From Nocardioides anomalus (GTDB lineage: Bacteria; Actinomycetota; Actinomycetes; Propionibacteriales; Nocardioidaceae), in the NCBI RefSeq assembly GCF_011046535.1, contig NZ_CP049257.1:930001-994000 (forward strand): DNA of 64,000 nucleotides, in the 5' to 3' direction. A program made the translations under genes and the position numbers. The notes below the pieces were generated by a model that ran no database searches, was not told where the DNA came from, and was given only the letters and a program-made list of their open reading frames with translations. The first letter of the stretch is position 1. Every line of letters begins with the position of its first letter. Shown one piece after another: positions 25,315 through 33,449 of this stretch.

Positions 25315-26988
25315 ATGACAACGAACGACGCCTCGCCCGCGACCGACAGCGGCGAGTACTCCCACGCCCAGATCCTCACCATCCTGACCGGCCTGCTGCT
25401 CGGGATGTTCCTCGGCGCGCTCGACCAGACCATCGTGAGCACGTCCATCCGCACCATCGCCGACGACCTGGACGGGTTGTCGGTGCAGGCGTGGGTGACG
25501 ACGGCGTACCTCATCACCTCGACCATCGCGACGCCGATCTACGGCAAGCTCGGCGACCTGTACGGGCGCAAGAAGCTGTTCATGTTCGCGATCTCGGTCT
25601 TCATCGGCGGCTCGGTGCTGTGCACGTTCGCCACGTCGATGTACGAGCTCGCGGCCTTCCGCGCGGTCCAGGGGATCGGGGCCGGCGGGCTGTTCACCCT
25701 GGTGCTGGCGATCATCGGCGACATCGTGAGCCCGCGCGAGCGCGCGAAGTACACCGGCTACTTCATGGCCACCTTCGCCACCTCGAGCGTGCTCGGGCCG
25801 GTGGTCGGCGGCTTCTTCGCCGGGCAGTCCTCGCTGCTCGGCGTCACCGGCTGGCGCTGGGTCTTCCTGGTCAACGTGCCGGTCGGCGTGGCCGCCCTGG
25901 TCGTCGTCTACCGCACGCTGCAGCTGCCGCACCGGCGCCGCGAGGCCCGCATCGACTGGTGGGGTGCGGTCGCGCTGGTCGTCGCGCTGGTCCCGCTGCT
26001 CACCGTGGCCGAGCAGGGCCGCGACTGGGGCTGGGGCTCCGGGCGCTCGCTCACGGCGTACGTCGTGGGTGGGCTGGGGCTGCTGGCCTTCTTCTGCGCC
26101 GAGCGCGCCATGGGCGACGCCGCGCTGATCCCCCTGCGGCTGTTCCGGATCCGGGCCGCCTCGGTCACCATCTTCGCCAGCATCGCGATCGGCGCGGCGA
26201 TGTTCGGCGGGATCCTGATCCTGCCGCTCTACATGCAGATCGTGCACGGCGCGTCGCCGACCAAGGCGGGGCTGCTGATGCTGCCGATGGTCATCGGCAT
26301 GATGTCGGGCGCGCTGCTCTCGGGCCGGATCATCGCCGCGACCGGCAAGACCCGGGTCTTCCCGCGCGTCGGCTCCGCGCTGCTCGTGGTCGGGCTGCTG
26401 CTGCTCTCGACGACGTCGGCCGACACCTCGCTGGTCGTGATCGACCTGTTCATGCTCGTCCTCGGCCTGGGCCTGGGCAACTGCATGCAGCCGCTGCTGC
26501 TGATCATGCAGAGCGCCGTGCCGCCCAGCGAGATCGGCGTGGCCACCAGTTCCGCGACGTTCTTCCGCCAGATCGGCGGCACGCTCGGGGTCGCGGTGTT
26601 CCTCTCGATCCTGTTCAGCACCGTGGGCGGGCACATCGCCTCGGCCTTCCGCGACGCCTCCCGCACCGCCGAGTTCCAGGCGGTCGTGGCCAACCCGACG
26701 CCGGCCGACGCCGCCGTGCTGCAGAACATGGGCGGCTCGGCCGACCAGGTCCAGGGCGACTCGTCGTTCATCGACACGCTCTCGCCGGCGCTGGCGCACC
26801 CGTTCAAGCAGGGCTTCGCGGAGTCCATGGACACGGTGTTCCTGCTCGGTGCCGGGGTCGGGCTGATCGCGTTCCTGCTGCTCCTGCTGATGCCCAAGGT
26901 CGAGCTGCGGGCCACCTCCGCGGCGGCCGCGGCCCGGGCCTCCGCCGGCGGTGCGGCCACCACCGCACCGGCCGCACCTCGCGACTAG
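25315..26988 (+). CDS. MFS drug exporter, DHA2 (14-helix) family
   Basis: 557-residue major facilitator protein of the EmrB/QacA type. Motif A reads GKLGDLYGRKKLF, motif C reads GPVVGGFF, and helix 1 carries the LDQTIVSTSIRTI block of the family. Fourteen helices are expected. A long extracytoplasmic segment follows the last helix pair (around residues 450-510). Exports hydrophobic drugs or metabolites with protons. The ATG at 25315 fits the TAAGGT hexamer; its 3' end overlaps ridA-like on the other strand by 4 bp. Confidence 0.92.
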   Translation: MTTNDASPATDSGEYSHAQILTILTGLLLGMFLGALDQTIVSTSIRTIADDLDGLSVQAWVTTAYLITSTIATPIYGKLGDLYGRKKLFMFAISVFIGGSVLCTFATSMYELAAFRAVQGIGAGGLFTLVLAIIGDIVSPRERAKYTGYFMATFATSSVLGPVVGGFFAGQSSLLGVTGWRWVFLVNVPVGVAALVVVYRTLQLPHRRREARIDWWGAVALVVALVPLLTVAEQGRDWGWGSGRSLTAYVVGGLGLLAFFCAERAMGDAALIPLRLFRIRAASVTIFASIAIGAAMFGGILILPLYMQIVHGASPTKAGLLMLPMVIGMMSGALLSGRIIAATGKTRVFPRVGSALLVVGLLLLSTTSADTSLVVIDLFMLVLGLGLGNCMQPLLLIMQSAVPPSEIGVATSSATFFRQIGGTLGVAVFLSILFSTVGGHIASAFRDASRTAEFQAVVANPTPADAAVLQNMGGSADQVQGDSSFIDTLSPALAHPFKQGFAESMDTVFLLGAGVGLIAFLLLLLMPKVELRATSAAAAARASAGGAATTAPAAPRD

Positions 26989-27368
26989 GGGAGCCAGGCC
27001 ACGGCCTCGACCTCGACCAGCAGGTCCGGCCGGAACAACCCCGCTACCTGCACCAGCGAGCTGGTCGGCGGCCGGGAGGTGTCGACGAACTCGTCGCGCA
27101 CCGCGCGCACGGTGGCGACCTCCTCCACGGAGGTCACGTAGTAGGTCAGCTTGACCACGTCGGACCACCCCGCCCCCTGGGCGGCGAGCGCGCGTCCGAC
27201 GTTCTCGAAGGCGAGCCGGGTCTGCGCCTGCATCCCCTCGGGTGCCTCGCCGTCCGTGGTCACCCCCACCTGGCCGGAGGTCCACACCAGCCGGCCGGCC
27301 GGGATGCCGACCACGTGGGAGTAGCCGAACGGGGTGGGCAGGCCGTCGGGGGAGGCGAACTCGGTCAT
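26985..27368 (-). CDS. RidA family protein
   Basis: 127-residue protein of the YjgF/YER057c/UK114 family, trimeric and often an enamine/imine deaminase. Family features are GRLVWTSGQVG, QTRLAFENVGRAL, VVKLTYYVTS and VEVEAVAWLP at the end. The Arg that binds the carboxylate in true RidA (in the RPPTSSLVQVAGL strand) is partly kept. Start overlaps the stop of the small upstream gene (ATGA), so they are co-translated. Confidence 0.9.
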   Translation of the reverse strand: MTEFASPDGLPTPFGYSHVVGIPAGRLVWTSGQVGVTTDGEAPEGMQAQTRLAFENVGRALAAQGAGWSDVVKLTYYVTSVEEVATVRAVRDEFVDTSRPPTSSLVQVAGLFRPDLLVEVEAVAWLP

Positions 27369-27634
27369 GACCAGACCCTAGGACGCCCCCAGGACGTCCA
27401 GGCCTCGCCGCCGAAGTCCCACCGCGAGACGGGCGCGACCTCGAGGCGCCCGTCGACCACGCGGAGCACCGCGCGGTGCTCGACGTCGTCGCCGGACTCC
27501 AGTGCGTCGACCTCGTCGCGCGGCTCGGAGACCCGCGCCGCGACGGGCCGACCCGGGACCGGCTCGACCACGCCGCGCGGCGGCGTACCGGTGAAGCGCG
27601 CCAGCCGCCACAGGGCCTGCTTCGCCGCGGTCAG
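27365..27634 (-). CDS. Hypothetical protein, possible CTG start
   Basis: An 89-codon frame with almost pure G/C third positions directly upstream of and overlapping the RidA gene. No ATG or TTG exists in it; GAGGA lies 7 nt before a CTG at 27634, which is my best start. The first in-frame GTG is at 27571 (68 residues). No family recognised; it ends SRWDFGGEAWTSWGRPRVW. It lies between the RidA gene and the divergent radical SAM promoter. Confidence 0.5.
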   Translation of the reverse strand: MTAAKQALWRLARFTGTPPRGVVEPVPGRPVAARVSEPRDEVDALESGDDVEHRAVLRVVDGRLEVAPVSRWDFGGEAWTSWGRPRVWS

Positions 27635-27657
27635 CCGCCCATCCTCGCGCGGGCACG

Positions 27658-27663
27658 TACGCT
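27658..27663 (+). promoter_or_regulatory. -10 element of the radical SAM gene, leaderless
   Basis: TACGCT ends 8 bp before the GTG at 27672; the in-frame ATG at 27666 would be too close. This decides the start. Confidence 0.4.
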
Positions 27664-27671
27664 TGATGGTC

Positions 27672-29615
27672 GTGTCCGCCCCCGCGTCGCTCTTCCCCCG
27701 CCTCGAGCCGCTGCTGCCCACGGTCTCGAAGCCGATCCAGTACGTCGGCGGCGAGCTGAACTCGACCGTCAAGGACTGGTCGAGCACCGAGGTGCGGTGG
27801 GCGCTCATGTACCCCGACGCCTACGAGGTCGGGCTGCCCAACCAGGGCGTGCAGATCCTCTACGAGGTGCTCAACGAGCGCGACTGGATCGTGGCCGAGC
27901 GCACCTACGCCGTGTGGCCGGACATGGAGCAGGTGATGCGGGAGCACGGCATCCCGCAGTTCACCGTCGACGGGCACCGCCCGGTGCGCGCCTTCGACGT
28001 GCTCGGGCTGTCGTTCTCGACCGAGCTCGGCTACACCAACATGCTCACCGCGCTGGACCTGGCCGGGATCCCGCTGCACGCCGCGGACCGCACCGACGAG
28101 GACCCGGTCGTGCTGGCCGGCGGCCACGCGGCGTTCAACCCCGAGCCGATCGCGGACTTCATCGACGCCGCGGTGCTCGGCGACGGCGAGGAGGTCGTGC
28201 TGGCGATCTCCGAGGTGATCCGCGAGTTCCGCGCCGAGGGCTCGCCGGGCGGGCGCGACGAGCTGCTGCGGCGCCTGGCGGTCTCGGGCGGCGTGTACGT
28301 GCCGCGCTTCTACGACGTGTCCTACCTGCCCACGGGCGAGATCGCCGCAGTGGTGCCGAACCGGCCCGGCGTACCGGCCCGGGTGCGCAAGCACACGCTC
28401 ATGGACCTCGACGCGTGGCCCTACCCCGCCAAGCCGCTGGTCCCGCTGGCCGAGACGGTGCACGAGCGGTTCTCGGTCGAGATCTTCCGCGGCTGCACGC
28501 GCGGCTGCCGGTTCTGCCAGGCCGGCATGATCACCCGGCCGGTGCGCGAGCGGTCGATCCAGACCATCGGCGACATGGTCGAGAACGGCATCCGGAAGTC
28601 CGGCTTCGAGGAGGTCGGGTTGCTCTCGCTCTCCTCGGCCGACCACACCGAGATCGGCGAGGTGGCCAAGGGGCTGGCCGACCGCTACGAAGGCCAGAAC
28701 GTCTCGCTCTCGCTGCCTTCCACCCGCGTGGACGCCTTCAACATCACCCTGGCCAACGAGTTCTCCCGCAACGGGCGCCGCTCGGGCCTGACCTTCGCCC
28801 CCGAGGGCGGCTCGGAGCGGATGCGCCGGGTGATCAACAAGATGGTCACCGAGGAGGACCTGATCCGGACCGTCGCCACGGCGTACGGCAACGGCTGGCG
28901 GCAGGTGAAGCTCTACTTCATGTGCGGTCTCCCCACCGAGACCGACGAGGACGTGCTGGCCATCGCCTCGCTGGCCCAGCGGGTGATCGCCAAGGGCCGC
29001 GAGGTCTCCGGACGCAACGACATCCGCTGCACCGTCTCCATCGGCGGCTTCGTGCCCAAGCCGCACACGCCGTTCCAGTGGGCGGCCCAGCTCGACCCCT
29101 CGACCACCGATGATCGTCTGGCCAAGCTCCGCGAGCTGGTCCGCGCCGACAAGAAGTACGGCCGGGCCATCGGCTTCCGCTACCACGACGGCGAGCCGGG
29201 CTCCATCGAGGGACTGCTGTCGCGCGGCGACCGCCGGGTCGGCGCGGTCATCGAGCAGGTGTGGCGCGACGGCGGCCGCTTCGACGGCTGGTCGGAGCAC
29301 TTCTCCTACGCGCGGTGGACCGCTGCCGCTGCGGCCGTCCTGCCCGCACTCGGCGTCTCGCTCGAGTGGTTCACCACCCGCGAGCGCGGCTACGACGAGG
29401 TCCTGCCCTGGGACCACCTCGACTCCGGCCTCGACAAGGACTGGCTCTGGGCCGACTGGGAGGACGCCCTCGCGGTCGCCGACGGCAGCGCCGACGTCGA
29501 GGTCGAGGACTGCCGCTGGACGCCGTGCTACGACTGCGGCGTGTGCCCCGAGCTCGGCACCGAGACCCAGATCGGGCCCACCGGCCGCCAGCTGCTGCCG
29601 CTCAGCGTGGTCTGA
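27672..29615 (+). CDS. TIGR03960-type B12-binding-domain radical SAM protein
   Basis: 647-residue radical SAM enzyme. The N-terminal half resembles a B12-binding fold (GLSFSTELGYTNML, VVLAGGHAAFNPEPIADF); the iron-sulfur site CTRGCRFC has cysteines at 275, 279 and 282; the end has a cysteine-rich tail (CRWTPCYDCGVCPE). In actinobacteria it normally precedes TIGR03936, sometimes fused to it, and RNase E/G, and a role in tRNA or rRNA modification has been suspected. Here TIGR03936 is 5 kb downstream. GTG at 27672 chosen from the promoter; ATG at 27666 is possible. Confidence 0.9.
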   Translation: MSAPASLFPRLEPLLPTVSKPIQYVGGELNSTVKDWSSTEVRWALMYPDAYEVGLPNQGVQILYEVLNERDWIVAERTYAVWPDMEQVMREHGIPQFTVDGHRPVRAFDVLGLSFSTELGYTNMLTALDLAGIPLHAADRTDEDPVVLAGGHAAFNPEPIADFIDAAVLGDGEEVVLAISEVIREFRAEGSPGGRDELLRRLAVSGGVYVPRFYDVSYLPTGEIAAVVPNRPGVPARVRKHTLMDLDAWPYPAKPLVPLAETVHERFSVEIFRGCTRGCRFCQAGMITRPVRERSIQTIGDMVENGIRKSGFEEVGLLSLSSADHTEIGEVAKGLADRYEGQNVSLSLPSTRVDAFNITLANEFSRNGRRSGLTFAPEGGSERMRRVINKMVTEEDLIRTVATAYGNGWRQVKLYFMCGLPTETDEDVLAIASLAQRVIAKGREVSGRNDIRCTVSIGGFVPKPHTPFQWAAQLDPSTTDDRLAKLRELVRADKKYGRAIGFRYHDGEPGSIEGLLSRGDRRVGAVIEQVWRDGGRFDGWSEHFSYARWTAAAAAVLPALGVSLEWFTTRERGYDEVLPWDHLDSGLDKDWLWADWEDALAVADGSADVEVEDCRWTPCYDCGVCPELGTETQIGPTGRQLLPLSVV

Positions 29616-29628
29616 CCGGTCCGCGCCC

Positions 29629-30375
29629 GTGGCCTTCTACGCGGACGCGGCGCTCTACGACCGGCTCTTCCCCGGCGGCGACGAGGCCGTCGCCCACTAC
29701 CGAGCCGCGGCCGACCGCGCCGGAGGCTCCGTCCTCGAGCTCGGCAGCGGCACCGGCCGCAAGCTGCTGCCCCTCGCCGCCGACGACCACCCGTGCACCG
29801 GCCTGGAGCTCGCGCCGGCCATGCTCGAGCGGGCCCGCCACGCCGCCGCCGACCGGGGCCTCACCGTGGACTGGGTGGCCGGCGACATGCGCGCCTTCGA
29901 CCTCGCCCGCACCTTCGACCTGGTCTTCAGCTCCGGCAACTCGCTGCTCCACCTGCTCGAGACCGCCGACCTGCTGAGCTGCCTGCGCGCCGTGCGCCGC
30001 CACCTCGCCCCCGGAGGCCGCTTCGTCTTCGACGTCTTCAACCCCCACCCCCGTCTGCTCGCCGCGGCCGACGGCGCCCGGCGTACCCGTGCGGACCTGG
30101 GCTTCGACGACCCCGACCGCGGACCCGTGACCGTCGACGTCGCCGAGACCTACGACGCCGCCGCCCAGGTGACCCGCGGGACCTGGTCGTTCTCCAGCGC
30201 CGACGAGCGCGACTTCCTGGTCGTGCCGCTCGCGCTGCGCAGCGTGTTCCCCCAGGAGCTGCCCCTGCTCCTCGCCGCCGCCGGCCTGCGCCTGGTCGAG
30301 CGCCTAGGCGACTGGTCCGGCACGCCGTTCACCGGCGCCGCCGCGCTGCAGCTCTGCGTCTGTGAGGCGGACTGA
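29629..30375 (+). CDS. Class I SAM-dependent methyltransferase
   Basis: 248-residue Rossmann methyltransferase. Motif I is VLELGSGTGRKLLPLA, followed by the acidic residue in GLELAPAML, motif II VAGDMRAFDLARTFDLVFSS and HLAPGGRFVFDVFNPHPRL. The C-terminal beta-sheet ends ALQLCVCEAD. GTG start 13 nt after the radical SAM stop, without a clear ribosome binding site. Substrate unknown. First gene of the insertion that separates the radical SAM gene from its usual partner. Confidence 0.85.
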   Translation: MAFYADAALYDRLFPGGDEAVAHYRAAADRAGGSVLELGSGTGRKLLPLAADDHPCTGLELAPAMLERARHAAADRGLTVDWVAGDMRAFDLARTFDLVFSSGNSLLHLLETADLLSCLRAVRRHLAPGGRFVFDVFNPHPRLLAAADGARRTRADLGFDDPDRGPVTVDVAETYDAAAQVTRGTWSFSSADERDFLVVPLALRSVFPQELPLLLAAAGLRLVERLGDWSGTPFTGAAALQLCVCEAD

Positions 30376-30497
30376 AGTGGCGGCGCCCTCGGTTCGTCGC
30401 TGACCCGCGACGACGCGACGCTGATGATGGTCCTCACCCTCAGGCGCCCGGCCGCCGGCCACGGCGACGGCGCGACTCGTGCTGGCACGATGCCGGG

Positions 30498-30815
30498 ATG
30501 GACTTCTCCGAGCTGAGCGAGATGGCCCGCGCCGTGCGAGCGGCGTACGCCGCGCAGGAGGCCGAGCGCTACGGCCGCCCGTGGTCGCGTGAGGAGATCA
30601 TGCTCGGCTTCCTCGGTGACGTCGGCGATCTGGCCAAGCTGGTGCAGGGCAAGGAGGGCGTCCGGCCGCGCGCCGACCTGGACGACGCCCTGGCGCACGA
30701 GCTGGCCGACTGCCTGTGGTGCGTGATGACGCTCGCCGACGCCTACGGCGTCGACCTCGAGCGGGCGTTCGTGGCCACGATGGCCGAGCTGGGGCGGGCG
30801 ATCGACGACGAGTAG
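30498..30815 (+). CDS. MazG-like nucleotide pyrophosphohydrolase family protein
   Basis: 105-residue all-alpha protein of the MazG-like superfamily. The metal-binding pattern reads GDVGDLAKL then HELADCLWCVMTLADAYGVDL, an E/D-x-x-E/D plus E-x-x-D arrangement; the first pair uses Asp rather than the usual Glu, so activity is not certain. May cleave non-canonical NTPs. ATG start at 30498. Preceded by a 122-bp gap in which I see no other feature. Confidence 0.75.
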   Translation: MDFSELSEMARAVRAAYAAQEAERYGRPWSREEIMLGFLGDVGDLAKLVQGKEGVRPRADLDDALAHELADCLWCVMTLADAYGVDLERAFVATMAELGRAIDDE

Positions 30816-30867
30816 GCCGGGTCCGGGCCGCTGCTGAGGTGTCTGCGCTCGGCCAGGTCACCGAGCG

Positions 30868-31311
30868 TCAGCGAGGACGCACGTGTCCGTTCAAGCGCTT
30901 GCCGTCCGCCGCGAACCCGAAGCACGCCATCGCGTCACCGGCGGACGGTCGGGCGTGGTCCGCGACACCCGCCACGAGCAGGCGTTCGGAGTCGACGGCG
31001 ACGTCGGCCTGGCCGTCGAGGGCGTCGAGGCAGACCTCGTCGGGGACGACAGGGCGGTAGGCGGCGGCCTGCTTCTCGGACAGGTCGACGATGACCAGGA
31101 CCTCGGCGTCGTGGGGGTCGTCGCAGTCGGCGCGCTCGAGGTCGGCGAGGGCGGGCTGCTCGCCGCGCAGGAAGGCCCGGGCGTCGACGCAGTCGCCGCG
31201 GTCGAGGTCGGCGACCGAGCCGAGGGCGGAGTGCTGGCGGACGACGACCACGACGGCGACGGCCACGGCGGCCAGGGCCACCGCGACCGCCGTCAGCACG
31301 GCGCGCCGCAA
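30868..31311 (-). CDS. Septum-formation-like secreted/anchored protein
   Basis: 147-residue protein with an N-terminal membrane anchor or signal (AVAVALAAVAVAVVVVV) and an outside domain with the pattern LDRGDC, ERADCDDPHDAEVL, VCLDAL and AMACFGF, that is, four cysteines placed as in septum-formation family domains. It repeats the C-terminal domain of the next gene (31316-32164), so the two are tandem paralogues. TTG start 4 nt after that gene's stop; a GTG at 31299 is an alternative. Function unknown. Confidence 0.75.
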   Translation of the reverse strand: MRRAVLTAVAVALAAVAVAVVVVVRQHSALGSVADLDRGDCVDARAFLRGEQPALADLERADCDDPHDAEVLVIVDLSEKQAAAYRPVVPDEVCLDALDGQADVAVDSERLLVAGVADHARPSAGDAMACFGFAADGKRLNGHVRPR

Positions 31312-31315
31312 GGGC

Positions 31316-32164
31316 TCAGCTGCCCAGCGTGCCGGTGAGCTGCGAGCCGTCGGCGTTGTAGGCCACGCACGCGGCCTGGTCGCCGGCTGCGGGGTCCGAC
31401 ACGGTGAGCGAGGTGTAGATGACCGACTCGGTGATCAGGTCGGTCTTGCCGGCGGCGTCGATGGCGGGCCCGCAGATCTCGCTGATGGGCGTCGAGGTGT
31501 AGTTCTGCGCCTGGTCCGCGGTCAGGTCGACCACCGCGATGACCTCGCCGTCGTGCTTGTCCGAGCAGTCCACGGTCTTGATGTCGGTGACGCTCTTGGC
31601 GTTCTCGTCCGACAGCCCGTCGGCGGTGATGCAGTCGCCCTGGTCGAGGTCGTTGACGTCGGTGAGGCTGTTGACGTAGCTCACCCCGGCCACCAGCAGG
31701 ATGATCGGCAGCGCCAGCGTCACCAGGCTGACGACGATGGCGGAGATCGCCAGGCCCTTGCCGTGGTTCTGGCCACCGCGGCTGCGCACGAGCACCACGA
31801 TGGCCAGCGGGATCGCGACCAGCGCGCCGATGAACACGCAGCCGAAGAACGAGATGATCAGCGCCGCGATCGCCATGCCCTTGCCGGGCTGCTGCTCCTG
31901 CGGGGCGCCGTACTGCGGGAACGGCGGCTGACCGTACGCCGGCGCCTGCGGCTGCCCGTAGGCCGGCGGCTGCGGCTGGCCGTATGCCGGCGGGGGAGGC
32001 GGCGGCGCGCTGCTGTAGTCGGGCGTCGAGGGCGCGGCCGGGGCCGAGGGCGGCTCGGTGGGCCCGGTGCCGTAGGGGTTCGGCGGCGGGGGCGGCGGGG
32101 TGGAGTCCGAGCCCGGCGTGCCGTAGGGGTTCTGCGGGTCGGCCGGGTCTTGCGGTGTGCTCAT
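31316..32164 (-). CDS. DUF4190 domain protein with proline-rich N terminus
   Basis: 282-residue protein. Residues 1-95 are a Pro/Tyr/Gln-rich cytoplasmic tail with YGQPQ-type repeats; a DUF4190-like pair of transmembrane helices follows (IAALIISFFGCVFIGALVAI and ISAIVVSLVTLALPIILLVA, each about 20 residues); the C-terminal domain has LDQGDC, TVDCSDKHDGEVIAVVDL, ICGPA and AACVAYN, four probable disulfide cysteines. ATG at 32164 is supported by GGGAGA 4 nt upstream rather than the in-frame start at 32215. Similar proteins are common in actinobacterial cell envelopes; role unknown. Confidence 0.8.
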   Translation of the reverse strand: MSTPQDPADPQNPYGTPGSDSTPPPPPPNPYGTGPTEPPSAPAAPSTPDYSSAPPPPPPAYGQPQPPAYGQPQAPAYGQPPFPQYGAPQEQQPGKGMAIAALIISFFGCVFIGALVAIPLAIVVLVRSRGGQNHGKGLAISAIVVSLVTLALPIILLVAGVSYVNSLTDVNDLDQGDCITADGLSDENAKSVTDIKTVDCSDKHDGEVIAVVDLTADQAQNYTSTPISEICGPAIDAAGKTDLITESVIYTSLTVSDPAAGDQAACVAYNADGSQLTGTLGS

Positions 32165-32234
32165 CGTTCTCCCTGGGGGATCCGCCGTGGTCGGTGCGCG
32201 AGAGCAGCGTTCCACATGGGCGCCCCGCGGTGGG

Positions 32235-33416
32235 TCAGGAGGCGCGGAGCTGGTCCTCGATGTGGGCCGGCCTGCCGACGTACATCCCCACGACGAACAG
32301 CGGCACCGACAGCACCAGCAGCACCACGAGCGGGACGTCCCAGCCGCCGCTGGCCTCGTGGAGGACGCCGATGCCGAACGGTCCGGCCACGGCCAGGAGG
32401 TAGCCGGTCGACTGCGTCCAGCCGGACAGCGCGGCGGTGGCGCCGGCGGTGCGGGTGCGCAGCCCGATGTAGGTCAGCGCGATCGGGAACGTGGTGAGCG
32501 CGGCGCCCAGCACGACGGCCCACAGGACGGCCAGCGAGTGCGGGGCGACGAGCAGGCCCACGTAGGCGACCGGGTAGCAGGCGATGACCAGCACCAGCAC
32601 CCACCGCTGGTCGCCCGGGCGCGCCACCAGCTGCGGGAGGAACAGCGAGAGCGGGATCGACATCCCCGCCACGATCCCGACCAGCGCGCCGGCCGCGCCG
32701 GCCCCGAAGTCCGCGTCGCGCCACAGCGTGGCGAACCAGCCGAAGACGGCGTAGGCCATCAGCGACTGGATCCCGAAGAACAGCGTCATGGCCCAGCCGA
32801 GGCGGGTCCGGGCGATGTCGCCGTAGCCCACGTCGCGCTTGGGCGCCTCCATCGTCGTGTCGTGGCGGACCAGCCCGAACCACGGCAGCGCCGCGACGGC
32901 GGCGAGGACCGCCCACACGGCCAGGCCGTAGCGCCAGCTGCCGAACGCGTGTGAGACCGGCACCGTGAGCAGGAAGGCCGCGGTCAGCCCGACCGCCAGC
33001 ATCGTGGTGTAGAGCGCGGTCACCTGCCCGATCCGGTCGGGGAAGTGCAGTCGGACCAGCGAGGGGATCAGCACGTTGGCCATGGCCATCCCCGCGGTCG
33101 CCACCAGCGACAGCACGAGGAACGCCGCCTCGTCGTGCACCACGGAGCGCGCGGCGAGCCCGGCGACCACGGCCAGCAGGGCCAGCAGGGTCACGCGGTG
33201 CGGCCCGAGGCGTCGGGCGACCACCGGGGCCAGGGCGCCGAAGACCGCGAAGGAGAGCACCGGCAGCGAGGTGAGCACACCCGCGGAGGCCGGGCCCATG
33301 CCCAGACCGGCGCGGATCTCGTCGAGGACCGGGCCGACGCTGACCGCCGCCGGTCGCAGGTTGACGGAGAGGAGCACGATGCCGACCAGGACCAGGACAG
33401 TGGTGCGGCGGCTCAC
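32235..33416 (-). CDS. MFS transporter, CynX/NimT family
   Basis: 393-residue, 12-helix major facilitator protein. The start TTVLVLVGIVLLSVNLRPA and the block VGPVLDEIRAGLGMGPASAG are typical of the cyanate permease (CynX/NimT) group; ALAPVVARRLGPHRV is motif A-like. Substrate is likely a small organic anion or nitroimidazole but cannot be told. GTG start with TAGGCT 7 bp upstream; divergent from the winged-helix gene, 33 bp apart. Confidence 0.88.
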   Translation of the reverse strand: MSRRTTVLVLVGIVLLSVNLRPAAVSVGPVLDEIRAGLGMGPASAGVLTSLPVLSFAVFGALAPVVARRLGPHRVTLLALLAVVAGLAARSVVHDEAAFLVLSLVATAGMAMANVLIPSLVRLHFPDRIGQVTALYTTMLAVGLTAAFLLTVPVSHAFGSWRYGLAVWAVLAAVAALPWFGLVRHDTTMEAPKRDVGYGDIARTRLGWAMTLFFGIQSLMAYAVFGWFATLWRDADFGAGAAGALVGIVAGMSIPLSLFLPQLVARPGDQRWVLVLVIACYPVAYVGLLVAPHSLAVLWAVVLGAALTTFPIALTYIGLRTRTAGATAALSGWTQSTGYLLAVAGPFGIGVLHEASGGWDVPLVVLLVLSVPLFVVGMYVGRPAHIEDQLRAS

Positions 33417-33423
33417 TGTCCCC

Positions 33424-33429
33424 AGCCTA
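33424..33429 (-). promoter_or_regulatory. -10 element of the CynX-like gene, leaderless
   Basis: TAGGCT on the minus strand ends 7 bp before the GTG at 33416, inside a 33-bp divergent gap. Confidence 0.4.
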
Positions 33430-33449
33430 CGAGGGGGAGACTGGCGACC

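Noticed and set aside
25300..27285. 661-codon minus-strand frame opposite the MFS gene
   Set aside because: Shadow; the plus strand has clear MFS motifs.
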